This document shows, in pieces, positions 34,087-46,483 of a stretch of DNA of 64,000 nucleotides. A program made the translations under genes and the position numbers. The notes under the pieces are model-generated. The model had not been told where the DNA came from. It saw nothing but the letters and a program-made list of their open reading frames with translations, and searched no databases. Positions within the stretch are counted from its first letter, which is position 1, and each line of letters begins with the position of its first letter. Origin of the DNA: Hibiscus mutabilis (lineage: Eukaryota; Streptophyta; Magnoliopsida; Malvales; Malvaceae); the NCBI GenBank assembly GCA_019671005.1, contig CM033747.1, positions 24,703,188-24,767,187 of the forward strand, read 5' to 3'.

Positions 34087-34489
34087 CATCGAGAGAGGCT
34101 TTGCTAATTTTTAATCTTCTCGGCAAACAATTCCCAAATAGGTTATTAAAGGCTGGCACGACATGAATAGCGTGAAAACCAGGCATTCCCTGCCAACGCT
34201 CATCATTCATTAAAGCACCTTCCTTGCCAACTTCTTACTTTATTTTCATTTATTTCCAAAACCAAATTCAAACAAACATCTTTTCTCAAGGCAAGTAACA
34301 ATCAAAGCAATTAAATTCCAAGTCAATCTCTGTGGGATCGATACTCAGCTTAACTGTTGTATTACTTGCAGACCGTGTATACTTGCACGCAAAAGACTCA
34401 TCTTGGCACTATTTTATACTTTTCTAATACATATTTTCCGCCCCTTTTGCCAGCATTCACTTAGAAAGTCTACAATTAGAGAGTCTACA
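34087..34489 (+). repeat. X 3' LTR, second part
   Basis: Continuation of the X LTR after B. It ends with a small local duplication of ATTAGA(A/G)AGTCTACA-like text, then TSD ATCCA at 34,490-34,494. Confidence 0.9.
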
Positions 34490-34494
34490 ATCCA

Positions 34495-35849
34495 TATACC
34501 GAAAATCGATCCAAGAAAACTTATTGAACATATTGCTATTGAATATTGATATTGACTATTGTTGTTAATTATGGTTATTGATGTTTGATCATGCTTAAAA
34601 TGCCATTGAATTACATGATATTGATTCATTGCCATAATTAACATTGAAGCATGCTAGATTGTATTTTATGATTATTTTCGTTGCTTATAACTACCTCACT
34701 AGGAAAAGTATGCATAGTGCATTCATCTTCCGTGTATTTCAGGTTAAGAAAGATATCGGTTCAAGATCGGAGCTATTGGCAAGTCACTACAAGCCTAAAG
34801 TAAAGTATTTTGACCTTATGAACTCCTAGTATGGTGGCAAAGTAGTTAGACTAGTCGTTTTTAGTCCTTTTGTTATGTATATATTGCTTGTGGCATGTAT
34901 AAGCCTTAATGGCCCTAAATGATTTTTAATGTTTGGCTAAAATGGACTAAATATGGATATTTGGCTTTAAAAGGTGAAATCATAGTAAATGGACTCATAT
35001 TATTATGAAATTTGGCATGCTAGTAGATAATGTTGACATTAACTTGATGGTAAAATTTCATTGCATTTGGACATTGTTTGATATGTTAAACTAATTAAAA
35101 ACCAGAGCAAATATGTCATTTTAGTGCAGGGCGTCTCGATACGGGTGATGGCATATCGATACAGGTATGCATATTTGGAAATAGTCAACCCTGGTCAACA
35201 TAGCGTATCGATACGTCAAGGGGCGTATAGGTACGAAAAGTCAACACTATAATCTGGAAAATTAATTGCATCAATACAGCCTACAGGGCGTATAAAACAG
35301 GGTCAACCTAGTCAACTCGTACCGGTACGATTCCTTAGCCGTACCGAAATGAGTCTTATCCATTAGAATCTAATAGTTTTAAAATATGCATTGTGTATCG
35401 ATACAGGTAGACACCGTATCGATACAGACTTATTAATCTATAACAGTTTTAACGACCTTGATATAGGCATACTGATATAGCCTACCGAGTATCGATACAG
35501 GTTCTGGTAAGTTAGTTAATAATTTTGAAAACTTACGAAATGGTCACTGTTTATTGGAAAGATTAATTGTGCTAGTAAATGAACTCTGAATAACATGAAA
35601 ATTTTCAAGATTATTGAATATAGGTTGAATTTCAGTATAGTATGGCTAAATTCCGAAAAGGACCTCCAAAATACTGAAATTATAGTTTAGCCCCTAAAGT
35701 TTGAAAAGTTTAAAATTGGTCATAAATAGATAATCACGATTTCATATGGAGTTATTGAACCTATCGTATTGTTATTGCATTGTTGTAAGCATGATCTTTC
35801 GGTAACGCCTTTTGACTCGGTTCTCGACCAGGTCGGGAAAGGGGTATTA
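34495..35849. other. Older sequence W, right arm, with GTATCGATAC palindromes
   Basis: AT-rich text like that left of X. From about 35,130 to 35,510 it holds several (C)GTATCGATAC(G) words and variants (ATCGATACAGG, GTACCGGTACG), a motif also dense in the LTRs of copia element D. It ends GGGGTATTACA at 35,849, where Z pol sequence starts, as an LTR end would. No gene seen. Confidence 0.5.
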
Positions 35850-37946
35850 CAATAATGCCACCCAAAAAGACCATTTTCCACTTTCTTTCATCGATCAGAT
35901 GTTGGATAGGTTGGCAGGTAAGGCATTTTATTACTTCCGAGACGGCTACTCAGACTATAATCAGATTGCCATCACTTTAGAAGATCAGGAGAAAACTGCG
36001 TTCACTTGTCCATATGGGACATTCACCTTTAGAAGAATGCCCTTTGGATTGTGTAATGCTTTAGCAACATTTCAACGTTGCATGATGTCGATTTTTTCAG
36101 ATATGATTGAAAACAATTTAGAAGTTTTTATGGATAACTTCTCAGTTTTTGGCAAAACTTTCAAAGAATGCCTTCAGAGCTTGGAACTTGTTTTTAAAAG
36201 GATGTATTAAAACCAACCTGGTCCTGAACTAGGAGAAATGCCACTTCATGGTAAAAGAGGGCATAGTTCTTAGACATAAACTGACCAAGAGAAGACTAAA
36301 AGCAGACAAAGAAAAGCTAGAGGTAATCAAACAAGTGTCACCACCCACAAGCATTAGAGGTATCAGAAGTTTTTTGGGACACAAAGGTTTTTATCATCAT
36401 TTTATTAAAGATTTCTCAAAAATTTCTAAACCTTTATGCTTACTTTTGGAATAGAATACCGCTTTTGCATTTTATGATTCTTGTTTGAAAGCATTTCAGA
36501 AATTAAAAGACATGTTCATTAATGCCTCAACCATCGTGGCACTAGATTGGATTGAGCCATTTGAGCTTATGTGCGATGCCAACGACTGTACCGTTGGAGC
36601 TGTGTTCGGACAGAGGCGTGGAAAAATTTTCCATACCATCTATTATACCAGCCGAACGTTGAATGAGGCCTAGCTTAATTACACAACAACTACGAAAGAG
36701 TTTCATGCAGTTGTCTTTGCATTTTACAAGTTTAGATCTTACTTGGTAGGTAGTAAAGTTGTAGTGTACACAGACCATTCAGCACTAAAATATCTCTTGG
36801 AAAAGAAGGATGCTAAGCCCAGACTAATCCGATGGACACTCTTGCTGCAAGAATTTGATATCAAAATTCGAGATAAGAAGAGGAGTGAGAATTTGGTAAA
36901 TGATCATTTATCATTATTAGAGCATCACTGTAAAGATGGCAATACTGCTACCATAAGGGATGAGTTTCCTGATGAGTACTTGCTTGCAGTGAATACCATG
37001 CCATGGTATGCTGACATAGTCAATTACCTAGTAAGCAATATTTTGCCATTGGATTTGGCAAGTAATGCCAGAAAAGGATTCCTGAGAAATGTTCGGTAAT
37101 ATTATTGGGATGAACCATTTTTATTTAAGTAATGTGCTGACCAAGTGATACGTCATTGTGTGCCAGAGGACGAACAATAAAATATTCTTCAACTCTACCA
37201 CGTAGCACCATATGGAGGCCACTTTGCTGGGATGAAGACAACATCTAAAGTATTGCAGTCATGATTCTTTTTCCCTACGTTGTTCAATGACGCCCATTAT
37301 TTTGCCAAGGCATGTGATATATACCAGTGAACGGGTAACATTTCCAGCAAACATAAATTGTCACTCCAGAACATCATGCTAGTATAACTTTTTAATGTAT
37401 GGGGGATAGACTTTATGGGTTATTTTCCCTGTTATTTGGTAACTTATACATCCTCATGGCCATTGACTACGTTTCAAAATGGGTTGAGGCCATTGCTCTA
37501 CCAACAAATGATGTCAAGGCAATTGCCAAGTTCTTACACAAGAATACCTTTACTAGATTTGGTGCCCCCAAAGCTATCATTCATGATGAAGGTACCCACT
37601 TTAAATGTAATTTAATCACTAAAGCTCTGTGCAAGTACGAAATCCAGCAAAGAATTGCCACAACATATCATCCCCAAACAAATGGCCAAGCATAAACCTC
37701 AAATAAGGAGATTAAGAATATTTTAGAGAAAAATGTAAACCCAATGAGGAAGGACTGGTCCTTGAGGCTAGATGATTCCCTTTGAGCATACAGAACAACT
37801 TTCAAAACTCTTTTTGCGAACTTCCCCATACAGGCTCATTTTTGGGAAGTTATGGCACTTACTAGTAGAGTTGAAGAATCAAGCTTATTGGGCAACCAAG
37901 TAGCTTAATATGGAATGGATGGCTGCTGGTAAGAAACGCTTACTAG
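35850..37946 (+). pseudogene. Z RT (C-terminal part), RNase H and integrase (broken)
   Basis: RT starts at NNATQKDHFPLSFIDQML. The catalytic box reads FMDN, not FMDD (EVFMDNFSVFG near 36,130). RNase H shows FELMCDANDCTVGAV, a TTKEF where relatives have TEKEL, and YTDHSALKYLL. The integrase zinc domain is degraded (CDIYQ for CDRCQ, with stops). The core has IDFMG (37,410, in a shifted frame) and HDEGTHFKCN, and the E region is stopped at GQA*. Stops lie near 36,208, 36,452, 36,672, 37,098 and 37,694. Y interrupts it after KKRLLD at 37,946. Confidence 0.87.
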
Positions 37947-38334
37947 ATGTTAACTCCCCCAAAGTACTGATCTTTTATGCTTATTTCATAATGCTTTTGC
38001 TTGACTTTAAGTAGATATGTTTGCATTTAGTTGTTAAATTCATGCATCTGCATAAGGAGTTAGGAGCTATTCTATTGCCAGTGTGAAGGGTTATTTTGCT
38101 GGTTTTGATGCAGGATACAAGCAAGCAGGCATGGTAGAGACGCGCTAGTAGAGAACGCAGAAAAGGAAGCAAGAGAATTACCGAGTAGCAGTTGGCATAA
38201 ATGGACCAAACAATGCCAAGCTCGGCTGGCAAAGGATTAACGTCCAATGATCGATCAAGGTAGCCATTGGACCATGTACACGTCAACCCTAGGATTCAAA
38301 TCAGGATTAAAGGATAACACGTCTTATCCCTTTA
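37947..38334 (+). repeat. Y 5' LTR, first part (interrupted by D)
   Basis: Starts TGTTAACTCCCCCAAAGTACTG and is cut by D at 38,334. It continues at 42,714 after the D target duplication. Confidence 0.92.
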
Positions 38335-39425
38335 TGTTAGGATATTTGTTTTGATATAATAATTGAAAAAATAGTTTTAGACTAAATTGAAAATATTTCA
38401 AAAATGTTTTTAAGTCCAAACAGCTTGAAAATAAGTTTGAGGTATTTTCAAAAGGTTTTGGAAGTGTTTAAAATGTTTTTAAAGTAGCCAAACTCAAGTT
38501 TTCATCATGACCGTACTGATACGGTTACACCCCGTATCGATACACTTTAGGGTTTTAGCTACATTATTTTTCTAAAACTAAAAACTCGTACCGACACAGG
38601 CCTAAGCGTATCGATACGGAGAGGGTTGTACCGATACGTCTATAGGCGTACCGATCCTTGTTTTTCAAACCTTCAACGGCTAGTTCAAAACCCCTAACGG
38701 TTATTTCCCTATAGCGTACCAAACCCCGTATCGAACCTCTGTATCAATACAGATTGTACCGTATCGATACATACTATAGCGTATCGACCCCCATACCAAT
38801 ACGGTCTAAAGCTGTATCGATACGCTAAGGCTGTGAAGAGCATAACAACTACTTTTTGAAGAACGTGTATCGATATATCTACCCGTGTATCGATACGGAT
38901 GTCTCTAGAACTACATTTACTGTAGGAAATAAAGTCTTCAACTGCTCCACATAATCCCCAACTCTCTCCAACGACTAGGAACCCATTTGAGAGTATAAAA
39001 CGACCCTTCAAGTACCTAAAACAACTAATGATCTTATGGCCAACATCTAAATGATTCAAAGTCTTATTGCTAAAATTGTATATTTTTGTATAGACAAACA
39101 CTTGTGAGCTTAATTGTCAATGTATGCTCAAGTGTATTAGGATCTGGGTGAGTTCTTAAAGAGTGCAAACATCTATCTAAGAGAGAGATTTCTGTTTGCT
39201 TTTCTTTTCTCTTGCAAAAAGGGTTAGCTTAGCCTTGGGGTATAGTCAATTGATTGTAAAGGTTTCCTCCTAAACCTAGAAAAGGGGAAGACTAAAAGAT
39301 TTAGTGGATTTGGAAATCCTTAGTGGGAAAGCTAGGGTAGTGAATGTCGGATTTGCTTACAAAGCCAAGAAAATTACTTCTCCACCACTTGGCGACATAT
39401 TTCGGTTGATTTATCAAGACTAACA
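38335..39425 (+). repeat. D 5' LTR with GTATCGATAC words
   Basis: 1091 bp. From 38,510 to 38,900 it holds about ten words of the type GTATCGATAC or GTACCGATAC. It lacks about 60 bp that the partner has around 42,585-42,650. Confidence 0.9.
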
Positions 39426-39427
39426 AT

Positions 39428-39439
39428 TGGTATCAAAGC
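39428..39439 (+). other. D primer binding site (tRNA-iMet)
   Basis: TGGTATCAAAGC stands 2 bp after the LTR. It differs by one base from the usual copia site TGGTATCAGAGC. Confidence 0.88.
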
Positions 39440-39484
39440 AAGGATCAATTGATAAGGTTTAACCATCTATTGAGGTGATCCCGC

Positions 39485-41013
39485 AAGCTCAATCAACAAT
39501 CAATCAACCGTTTTCCATAGCTCAATCCATTGACAAGCCACCATTCTTCAACGGTAAACATTATGCCTATTGAAAGAATAGGATGATATTTTTCATGAGA
39601 GCCAAAGACTATTGTCTTTGGGATATAGTTCTCGATAGACCGTTCGTGTCACAACGAAGCAAGACAGAATGGAGTGTAGATGATCGCAATAAGATAGAGC
39701 TTAATTGCAAGGGCTTGCATATTCTATTTTGTGCATTGGGCCCAAAAGAGTATGCAAAGGTTTCTTCTTGTTAAAGTGCCATAGAGGTTTGGGATAAGCT
39801 TGAAGTGATATACATGAAGGTACAAACGAGGTGAAGTAGACAAAGATTGGTCTACTCAACCTCAACTATGAGGACTTTAAGATGGACCCAAAAGAAGACA
39901 TCAAGAGTATGTTTGACCGATTCTCCACAATCGTCAACGAACTTAAAGGTCTTGGAGAGGAGACTTCAGAAGACAGACTTGTTTAGAAATTGATTTATTC
40001 ACTTCCTGAATCATGGGAAAGCAAGAATACGGCTATAATTGAGGCTAAGAACTTAAAGGAGCTCAAACTTGATGATCTAATTGGGTCTCTTCTTACCCAT
40101 GAGTTGATGTCCAAACCATTGAGAGAGGAGAAAGAGAAGAAGATCAAAGAGCTCGAAATCGAAGATCTAAACATAGTAACTCTTAAATCCTCCACAAGTC
40201 ATCAAGAAGATTCAAGTAAGGAGAAAAGTGAGGATGGAGAGATGGCCCATCTCTTCAAAAACTTTGCCCGATTCATAAAGAGCAAAATCGAAGAGTCCAA
40301 GCATGAATCGAAGAAGAAGATGAAGGATCCCTACAAGAGCTATGAATGCAAGAAGACGAGGCACACCAAATACGATTGCCCTCGCTTCAACAAAAAGGGA
40401 TCATCTTCAAAGAAAGCATATGTGGTAACATAGAGTGATGAAGACTCCACCGATGAAGATGAGGTAGCCCACCTAGGCTTTATGGCCCTCCAAGAGGGAG
40501 AGGTAACTTCCAACTCATCTAATTCTAATTCTATTTTTTATACTTTTTATGAGTTACAAGAAGCCTATGATGAATTGGTTTTTGAATTTAAGGCTTCATT
40601 TTCAAAAAATAAAAAGTTGATTTCAAAATTGAAAACCGAAAATGATTTGCTTTCAAAACCAATTTGGAATTTGAAGCAAAAATGAAGAATTTTGAGCTTA
40701 AAGTTTTGAATTTACAAATGTTGCTTCAAAGTTTGGAAAAATATCATCAAAAGGAAGTGGACGATCTTAAGAAAGAAAAAGATTTGATTTCCAAGGAATT
40801 AGAAAAAAAATTGGAAAATCAAATTTTTATCAAATACAATCTAGTGCCCCTAGATTTTTTAATGGAAAATGCTTTAGAAGTATTTGGGTCCCAAAAGGAC
40901 TAATTACTTCAAATAAAAAGGATGAAATTGAAAAATGGATTCCTAAGGGGACTAAAGTTTGTGCTACTAATGCTAATGGATCCAAAGCAATTTGGATACC
41001 AAAACATTCGTGA
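39485..41013 (+). pseudogene. D copia-type gag with coiled-coil extension (broken)
   Basis: The first part has FFNGKHYAY-KNRMIFFMRA, with TGA where the family has W, and AKDYCLWDIV. The UBN2-type gag domain continues at TKIGLLNLNYEDFKMDPKED and FSTIVNELKGLGEE, open from 39,990 to 40,433. The zinc knuckle is damaged: YECKKTRHTKYDC lacks the first cysteine (S in its place). A TAG replaces W at 40,431, followed by acidic SDEDSTDEDE, a coiled coil (40,540-40,830) and a C-terminal segment with IWVPKG and IWIPKH, ending at TGA 41,011-41,013. No enzyme domain follows; 41,014-41,560 is non-coding with AAGGGGA runs. Confidence 0.82.
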
Positions 41014-41560
41014 TTGTCTTTTTATAGGTGTGATGGAGCTTTGATCAACAAGTGATGAAATTAAGGGGAGCTCTATACACACAAGGGATATCACTTGAAG
41101 AAGGAAGGCTTCACATCCTACCTTTGGTTCAAGTGGTAAAATTAGTTGATTTTTTTTAAATTTGATTTATTTATTTTAATTCAACTAGTTTATCATATAT
41201 TTGTTGAACTAACCTTTCATCTGATGCTTGAGTAAGGGGCAACCTATTTTAACAAAACCTATTTTTGTCAAAATTTATTTTAAAATTCTCCATTGTTATG
41301 GACTTAAAAGTTTTGAAACTTTGGCTTGAACCATTTTTGATATAACAAAAAAGGGGAGAATATTTTGAAATTTTGAATTTTTAAGAGAATAAGGGGAGCT
41401 TTAACCATAGTTATATTTTTAAAATCTTATTCAAAATTGAATTTTTAAGATAATAAGGAGGTTCTTTAACCATAGTTATATTTTAAAATCTTATTCAAAA
41501 TTTATTTTTACTAAGGGGGGAACCTAAAAAACAAAATTTTCAAGTTGTTTTTATTATATC

Positions 41561-41573
41561 AAAAAGGGGAGAT
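41561..41573 (+). promoter_or_regulatory. D polypurine tract
   Basis: AAAAAGGGGAGAT touches the 3' LTR. Similar AAGGGGA runs occur upstream at 41,077, 41,350 and 41,390. Confidence 0.8.
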
Positions 41574-42708
41574 TGTTAGGATATTTGTTTTGATATAATA
41601 ATTAAAAAAAACAGTTTTGGACTAAATTGAAAAGATTTCAAAAATGTTTTTAAGTCCAAACAACTTGAAAATAAGTTTGAGGTATTTTCAAAAGGTTTTG
41701 GAAGTGTCTAAAATGTTTTTAAAGTAGCCAAACTCAAGTATTCAACACGACCGTACCTATACGGTTACACCCCTTATCGACACACTTTAGGGTTTTAGCT
41801 ACAGTATTTTTCCAGAACTAAAAAACCATATCGGTACAGGCCTATACGTACCGATACAGAGAGGGTTGTACCGATACGTCTATAAGTGTACCGATCCTTG
41901 GTTTTCAAACCCCCAACGACTATTTCCCTGAAGCGTCCCAAACCCCCGTATCAATACGGATTGTATTGTATCAAACCCCCATACCGATATAGATTGTGGC
42001 GTATCGAACCCCCGTACCGATACGGTCCAAAGGCGTATTGATACGCTAAGGCTGTGAAGAACATAACGGCTAGTTTCTAAAGAACGTGTATTGATACAGC
42101 TACCTTTTATCGATATAGATGTCTCCAAAACTGTATTTATTGTGGGAAATAAAGTCTCTAACGGCTCCAAATCATCCCCAACGGTGTCCAACGGCTAGGA
42201 ACTCATTTGGGAGTATAAAAAGACCCTTCAAGCACCTAAAACAGCTAATGATCTTATGGCCAACATCTAAATGATTCAAAAAGTGTCTTAGTGCTAAAAT
42301 TATATATTTTTGTAAAGACAAACACTTGTGAGCTTAATTGTCAATGTATGCTCAAATGTATTAGGATTTGGGTGTGTGCTTAAAGAGTGTAAACATCTAC
42401 CTAAGAGAGGGATTTCTGTTTGCTTTTCTTTTCTCTTGTAAAGAGGGTTAGCTTGGCCTTGGGGTATAGATCAAGTGATTGTAAAGGTTTCCTCCTAAGC
42501 CTAGAAAAGGGGAAGACTAAAAGATTTAGTGGATTTGGAAATCCTTAGTGGGAAAGCTAAGGTAGTGGATGTAGGCTTTGGTTAGAAAGTCGAACCACTC
42601 TAAATTCTTGTGTCCATTGTTTTATCTTTTTCCTTCCACCATCGTCACCCAGGAAATTACTTCTCCACCACTTAGCAACATATTTCGTCTGATTCATCGA
42701 GCCCAACA
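41574..42708 (+). repeat. D 3' LTR
   Basis: 1135 bp, partner of 38,335-39,425 and clearly diverged from it. The GTATCGATAC-type words at 41,750-42,130 have decayed at different sites from those in the 5' LTR. Confidence 0.9.
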
Positions 42709-42713
42709 CTTTG

Positions 42714-43760
42714 CGCATTAAAAATTCCAACTCAAAAGCTTATCCTAGGGTTTCCATGCAAGCCTATTTAAAGGAGCTCAAGCCACCACTTGAGAGGGGA
42801 TTGAAGAGAGGCTGCACTGTGGTGAACCGAGAGGTGACATGGTTCGACCAGCTAAGATTGAGAGCTCTGGAGCATTCGAAGGGCTGCATCGACGAATCTT
42901 CTTCTTACTCATTCTCTTAGTCTAATTTGTTTTTGTTTCAAAATGTTGATGAGAAACGATGATGCTTTGTGGATGGACCATCCAACCATGAACTAAGCTT
43001 TTACAGTTGGTTGAGGGATGTTTGCGATTAATGTTGGCTTTACATTTGGTTTTTAATAATCTAAATGCCTTGGCATTATTTTTTATCTGCTAGTACTTAA
43101 TTTTCTCAAATCCTTTGCCATACGACAGTTGGCATAGTGTGCTTATTGCACCTTAATATCTTAACAGACTTAAGGGGCAATGGTCAGTTTCTAGATACTA
43201 AGGCGAGAAGCTTCGACAGAAGATGTTCAAGCAGATGAACTTACTTCTGAAGTGAGTCTACCCCTTAGGAGTAAGGGTTGACACTTAATCGAGTTAATTA
43301 ATGAAAAGCTTCACTATAGACATATAAGGGTTTTATCCTGGTTAACTTAGGGTATTGCCATCGACAGAGGCAATACTAACTTTAATCTGCTCGGTAATAA
43401 AACCAAGGCAGGATATTATTAAAGGCTGGAATAAGTAGCACGAAATCCAAGCATCCATTGCCAACGCTCATCATTTAATTGAACACTTTCGTTGCAAGAC
43501 TGCTTCCATTTTCACTACTTTGTTTTCACTATATTTTCAATCAAAATTCCAAATAATTTCAAACACTTTTATTTTCATACAAACAAGTAAACAGTAAGCA
43601 CATAAGTTCTTGGTCAATCCCCGTGGATTCGATACTCAGCTTACTGCTGTATTACTTGCAGATCGTGTATACTTGCACGCATAAGACTCACTTAGCATTA
43701 TTTTCTTGTACTTTTACACTAAATATTCAATCATTTTCCAAGCATTAGCAATAGTCGACA
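42714..43760 (+). repeat. Y 5' LTR, second part
   Basis: Continuation of the Y LTR after D. It includes a TATA-like TATTTAAAG at 42,775 and the shared U5 block with GTATACTTGCAC near 43,668. It ends GTCGACA. Confidence 0.9.
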
Positions 43761-43766
43761 AGTTTT

Positions 43767-43784
43767 TAGCGCCATTGCCGGGGA
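43767..43784 (+). other. Y primer binding site (tRNA-Asp type)
   Basis: TAGCGCCATTGCCGGGGA, two differences from the tRNA-Asp complement. Confidence 0.85.
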
Positions 43785-43869
43785 TTGAGACAGAATTTAT
43801 TGTTTTGATTTTTACTTGTTTTATTTCTTTTATTATTATTTCATTTTATTTATTTGTTTTAACTGGTGT

Positions 43870-45260
43870 TTGACCAGAAACAACCCTTTGGTGGAAGATT
43901 GGCCATACGACCAAAAAATTGAAAGAAACCTACGGAGATTAAAAAAAAAGCTCAAGAAATGACACATCAAGGAAATGGAGGAGCCGATGGTAACCCAAAA
44001 AATCAAGGAAATCCACCAATCTACAATGGTATACCGGCCGTACCTGTTGTCCCAATCGTTAATGTGGAGAAAGAGAGACCTATCCGAGAATATTAGGCAC
44101 CGAAAATAGACAATTTGATGCTATAACTAATTGGTCCAGAGGTAAATTCACTAAATTTTGAACTTAAACCGGTGATGATACAAACTCTTTTGAATGTAGG
44201 ATAATTTGATAGAGGACCTACTAGAGACCCGAGGCAACACTTGAAGTAGTTTATGAAGTTTTCTAGCTATTTCAGCAGCTTAGAGTATTGAAAGATACAG
44301 TGGAGCTGAAATTGTTCACATTTTCCCTGAGAGATAGAGCAAAAATGTGGCTTAGTTCTTTTCCACCTGGTTTTGTCACCTCACAGGGTGATCTATGCCA
44401 TAAATTTTTGTTGCAATTCCAGCCACCTAAACTCACTGCCAAGCTGAGGAGTGAGATCATTATGTTTAGGCGGGATGATGATGAGAACCTATATGATGCT
44501 TGGAAGAGATTCAATGACCTATTGAAGAGGTGTTCCATGCATAGATTCCCAAATTGGACCCAGATGGAGACCTTCTGCAATGGATTCAATGCCCATGGCA
44601 GGACTGTTGTTGATGCTTCGACAAATGGTTCGCTGCTTGACAAGAACTATACAGAGGCAGTTAGCATCCTTGAGATGATCTCAACTAATAATTTTGAGTA
44701 TCCTACTACCATACTAGGGACCAGAACTAAAACTGGTGGGAAATTAGCGCTAGATGAACTAACATCCATCCACACTGATATTTTCAATCTTACTAGCATG
44801 GTGAGAAATTTACAAAAGAATAAAGAATCCCAAGAGGTCAAGGCATTAAACCCCTTATGCACAATATGTGGGGAGGGCCATTACATGGAAGATTGCCTTG
44901 TCAACCCTGAGTTGGTAAATTATGTTGGTAATTTTAATCGTAACTATAATGCAAATTCTAATACTTACAATGCATGATGAAGGCATCACCCAAATTTAGC
45001 TTGGGGAAATCAAGGAGGTAATCAATACAATGCCTAACGTCAGAACAATTCCCAAAGTCAGAACAATGCCCAGCGTCAGAATAACAATGCTTAGCAACAT
45101 TTTAACCAGAATGCCATGCCACGGAGGGCACAAAGTAATTTTTATATAGGGCAAAGGAACAACCAGTGAACTTTGATAGAATATATGGAGAAGAATGATG
45201 CAACTGTCCAGAGTTTGGCAAAATCTATGTTAAACTTGGAGATTTAGATCGGACAGATTG
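43870..45260 (+). pseudogene. Y gag (start codon lost, broken)
   Basis: At the place where X has ATG, Y has TTG (43,870), followed by the conserved WPYDQKIERNLRRLK. Frameshifts and stops run to 44,287. The capsid is then open: FSLRDRAKMWLSSFPPG, FLLQFQPPKL, DENLYDAWKRFNDLLKRC. The zinc knuckle CTICGEGHYMEDC (CX2CX3HX4C) is near 44,865. The frame stops at 44,977. The coiled tail (45,180-45,260) is recognisable from RNDATVQSLAKSM-like text. Confidence 0.85.
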
Positions 45261-46480
45261 CCAATGCACTCAACAATCATCCTTAGGGAGCTTTGCCAAG
45301 TACTACAGAAGATGCTCGGCAGAAAGGCAACAAACAGTGCAAAGTTGTAACTCTTTGGAGTGGTAAACAATTCAAGGTTGAGATACCTGTCAAGCAGCCA
45401 GTTAATTGCCAAGAGAAAGAGAAGGGACCAGTAGATGAACCAAAAGAAGCAGAGAGGAAAGAAGCAGACATAAACGATACCAAACCTCATTCTAATGCCA
45501 ACAAACCCTTGGCAAAGCCAATAGAGTCAGCATTTGCTTACCTACCTCCACCATTTTCACAAAGACTACAGAAGCACAAGCAGGATCAATAATTTAAACA
45601 CTTTTTGGAAGTTTTAAGTATTTACATATCAACCTACCGATAGTAGAAGCTCTTGAGCAAATACCCAACTATGATAAATTCATGAAGGACATTTTGTCCA
45701 AGAAGAGGAAACTGGGTGATTTTGAGACTGTAACTCTCACTGAAGGATGCAGTGCAATGATACTCAATTGATTGCCACCAATGCTAAAAGATCTGGGAAG
45801 TTTTACTATTCCCTGTACCATTGGCAACATATTCATGGGTAAGACACTATGTGACCTGAGAGCCAACAACAATTTGATGCCAATGTCTGTTTTCAAAAAG
45901 CTCAGCATCGAAGCAAAGCTTACCACTGTAATACTTCAGTTGGCAGACTGATCCATTGCACATATTAAGGTTAAGATTGAGGATATGTTGGTAAAGGTAG
46001 ATAAATTTATATTTCCAGCTGATTTTATCATTTTAGATTATAAGGCAAATATGAATATCGCAATTATATTGGGCAGACCGTTCCTTGCCACATATAGAGC
46101 CTTAATTGATATTCATAAAGGTAAACTTACTATGTGCATAAATAACCAACATGCTACATTTAATGTGTTTCAAGCTCTTAATTGTGCATATGAACTAAAG
46201 GAATGCCAAGATGATGAGATGATGAAGTCTATTTTCACTATGGACGTGGCACAATTGTGCCAAGATGCCGCTGCTGCTGCTAGAGAACTAAATAATAAAA
46301 TTGAGACAATAGAAGACACTGAAGAACCAATCTTAGAGAATGGATTTGCTAATTACTTTGGACAACCAGAGCCATTAGAGTTGACTGGCAGAAAAATTAA
46401 GCACCTAAACCATCCATTGAAGAACCACCATAATTGAAATTGAAACCATTGCCAGACCACCTTAAGTATGCCTACTTATA
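45261..46480 (+). pseudogene. Y gag-protease linker and protease
   Basis: The linker is K/E-rich (45,293-45,540) and ends YLPPPFSQRLQKHKQDQ, then a stop and a shift. The protease active site reads LCDLRASNNLMP (near 45,850), which keeps the aspartate but has DLRAS for DLGAS. KVDKFIFPADFIILDYKAN and IILGRPFLATYRALIDIHK are open in a 150-codon frame from 45,985. The frame ends at 46,437, followed by PDHLKYAYLY, the start of the region before RT. Confidence 0.85.
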
Positions 46481-46483
46481 TTG

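Larger units (their letters stand above)
1962..34489 (+). mobile_element. Element X: Athila/Tat-like Ty3/gypsy retrotransposon, host of three nested insertions
   Basis: X is bounded by LTRs starting TGTTACC and ending CTACA, with TSD ATCCA at 1957-1961 and 34,490-34,494. Its own parts are: 5' LTR 1962-3568, primer site 3575-3592, gag 3677-4885 resuming at 16,476, protease near 17,210-17,600, reverse transcriptase to about 18,597, tail of the env-position ORF 21,016-21,740, 3' UTR to 22,820, and 3' LTR 22,821-24,015 plus 34,087-34,489. Elements A, C' and B interrupt it. The second half of RT, RNase H, integrase and the start of the extra ORF are missing, lost with the 5' part of C'. Many stops show that it is dead. 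Confidence 0.9.
38335..42708 (+). mobile_element. Element D: gag-only Ty1/copia-type element (TR-GAG-like) in Y LTR
   Basis: D is 4374 bp, with LTRs starting TGTTAGGATATTTG and ending AACA, flanked by CTTTA (38,330-38,334) and CTTTG (42,709-42,713), a TSD with one mismatch. It has a tRNA-iMet primer site, a copia-style gag with a long coiled-coil extension and a polypurine tract, but no protease, integrase, RT or RNase H. This matches the class described as terminal-repeat retrotransposons with a GAG domain, which would depend on a relative for its enzymes. Confidence 0.88.
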
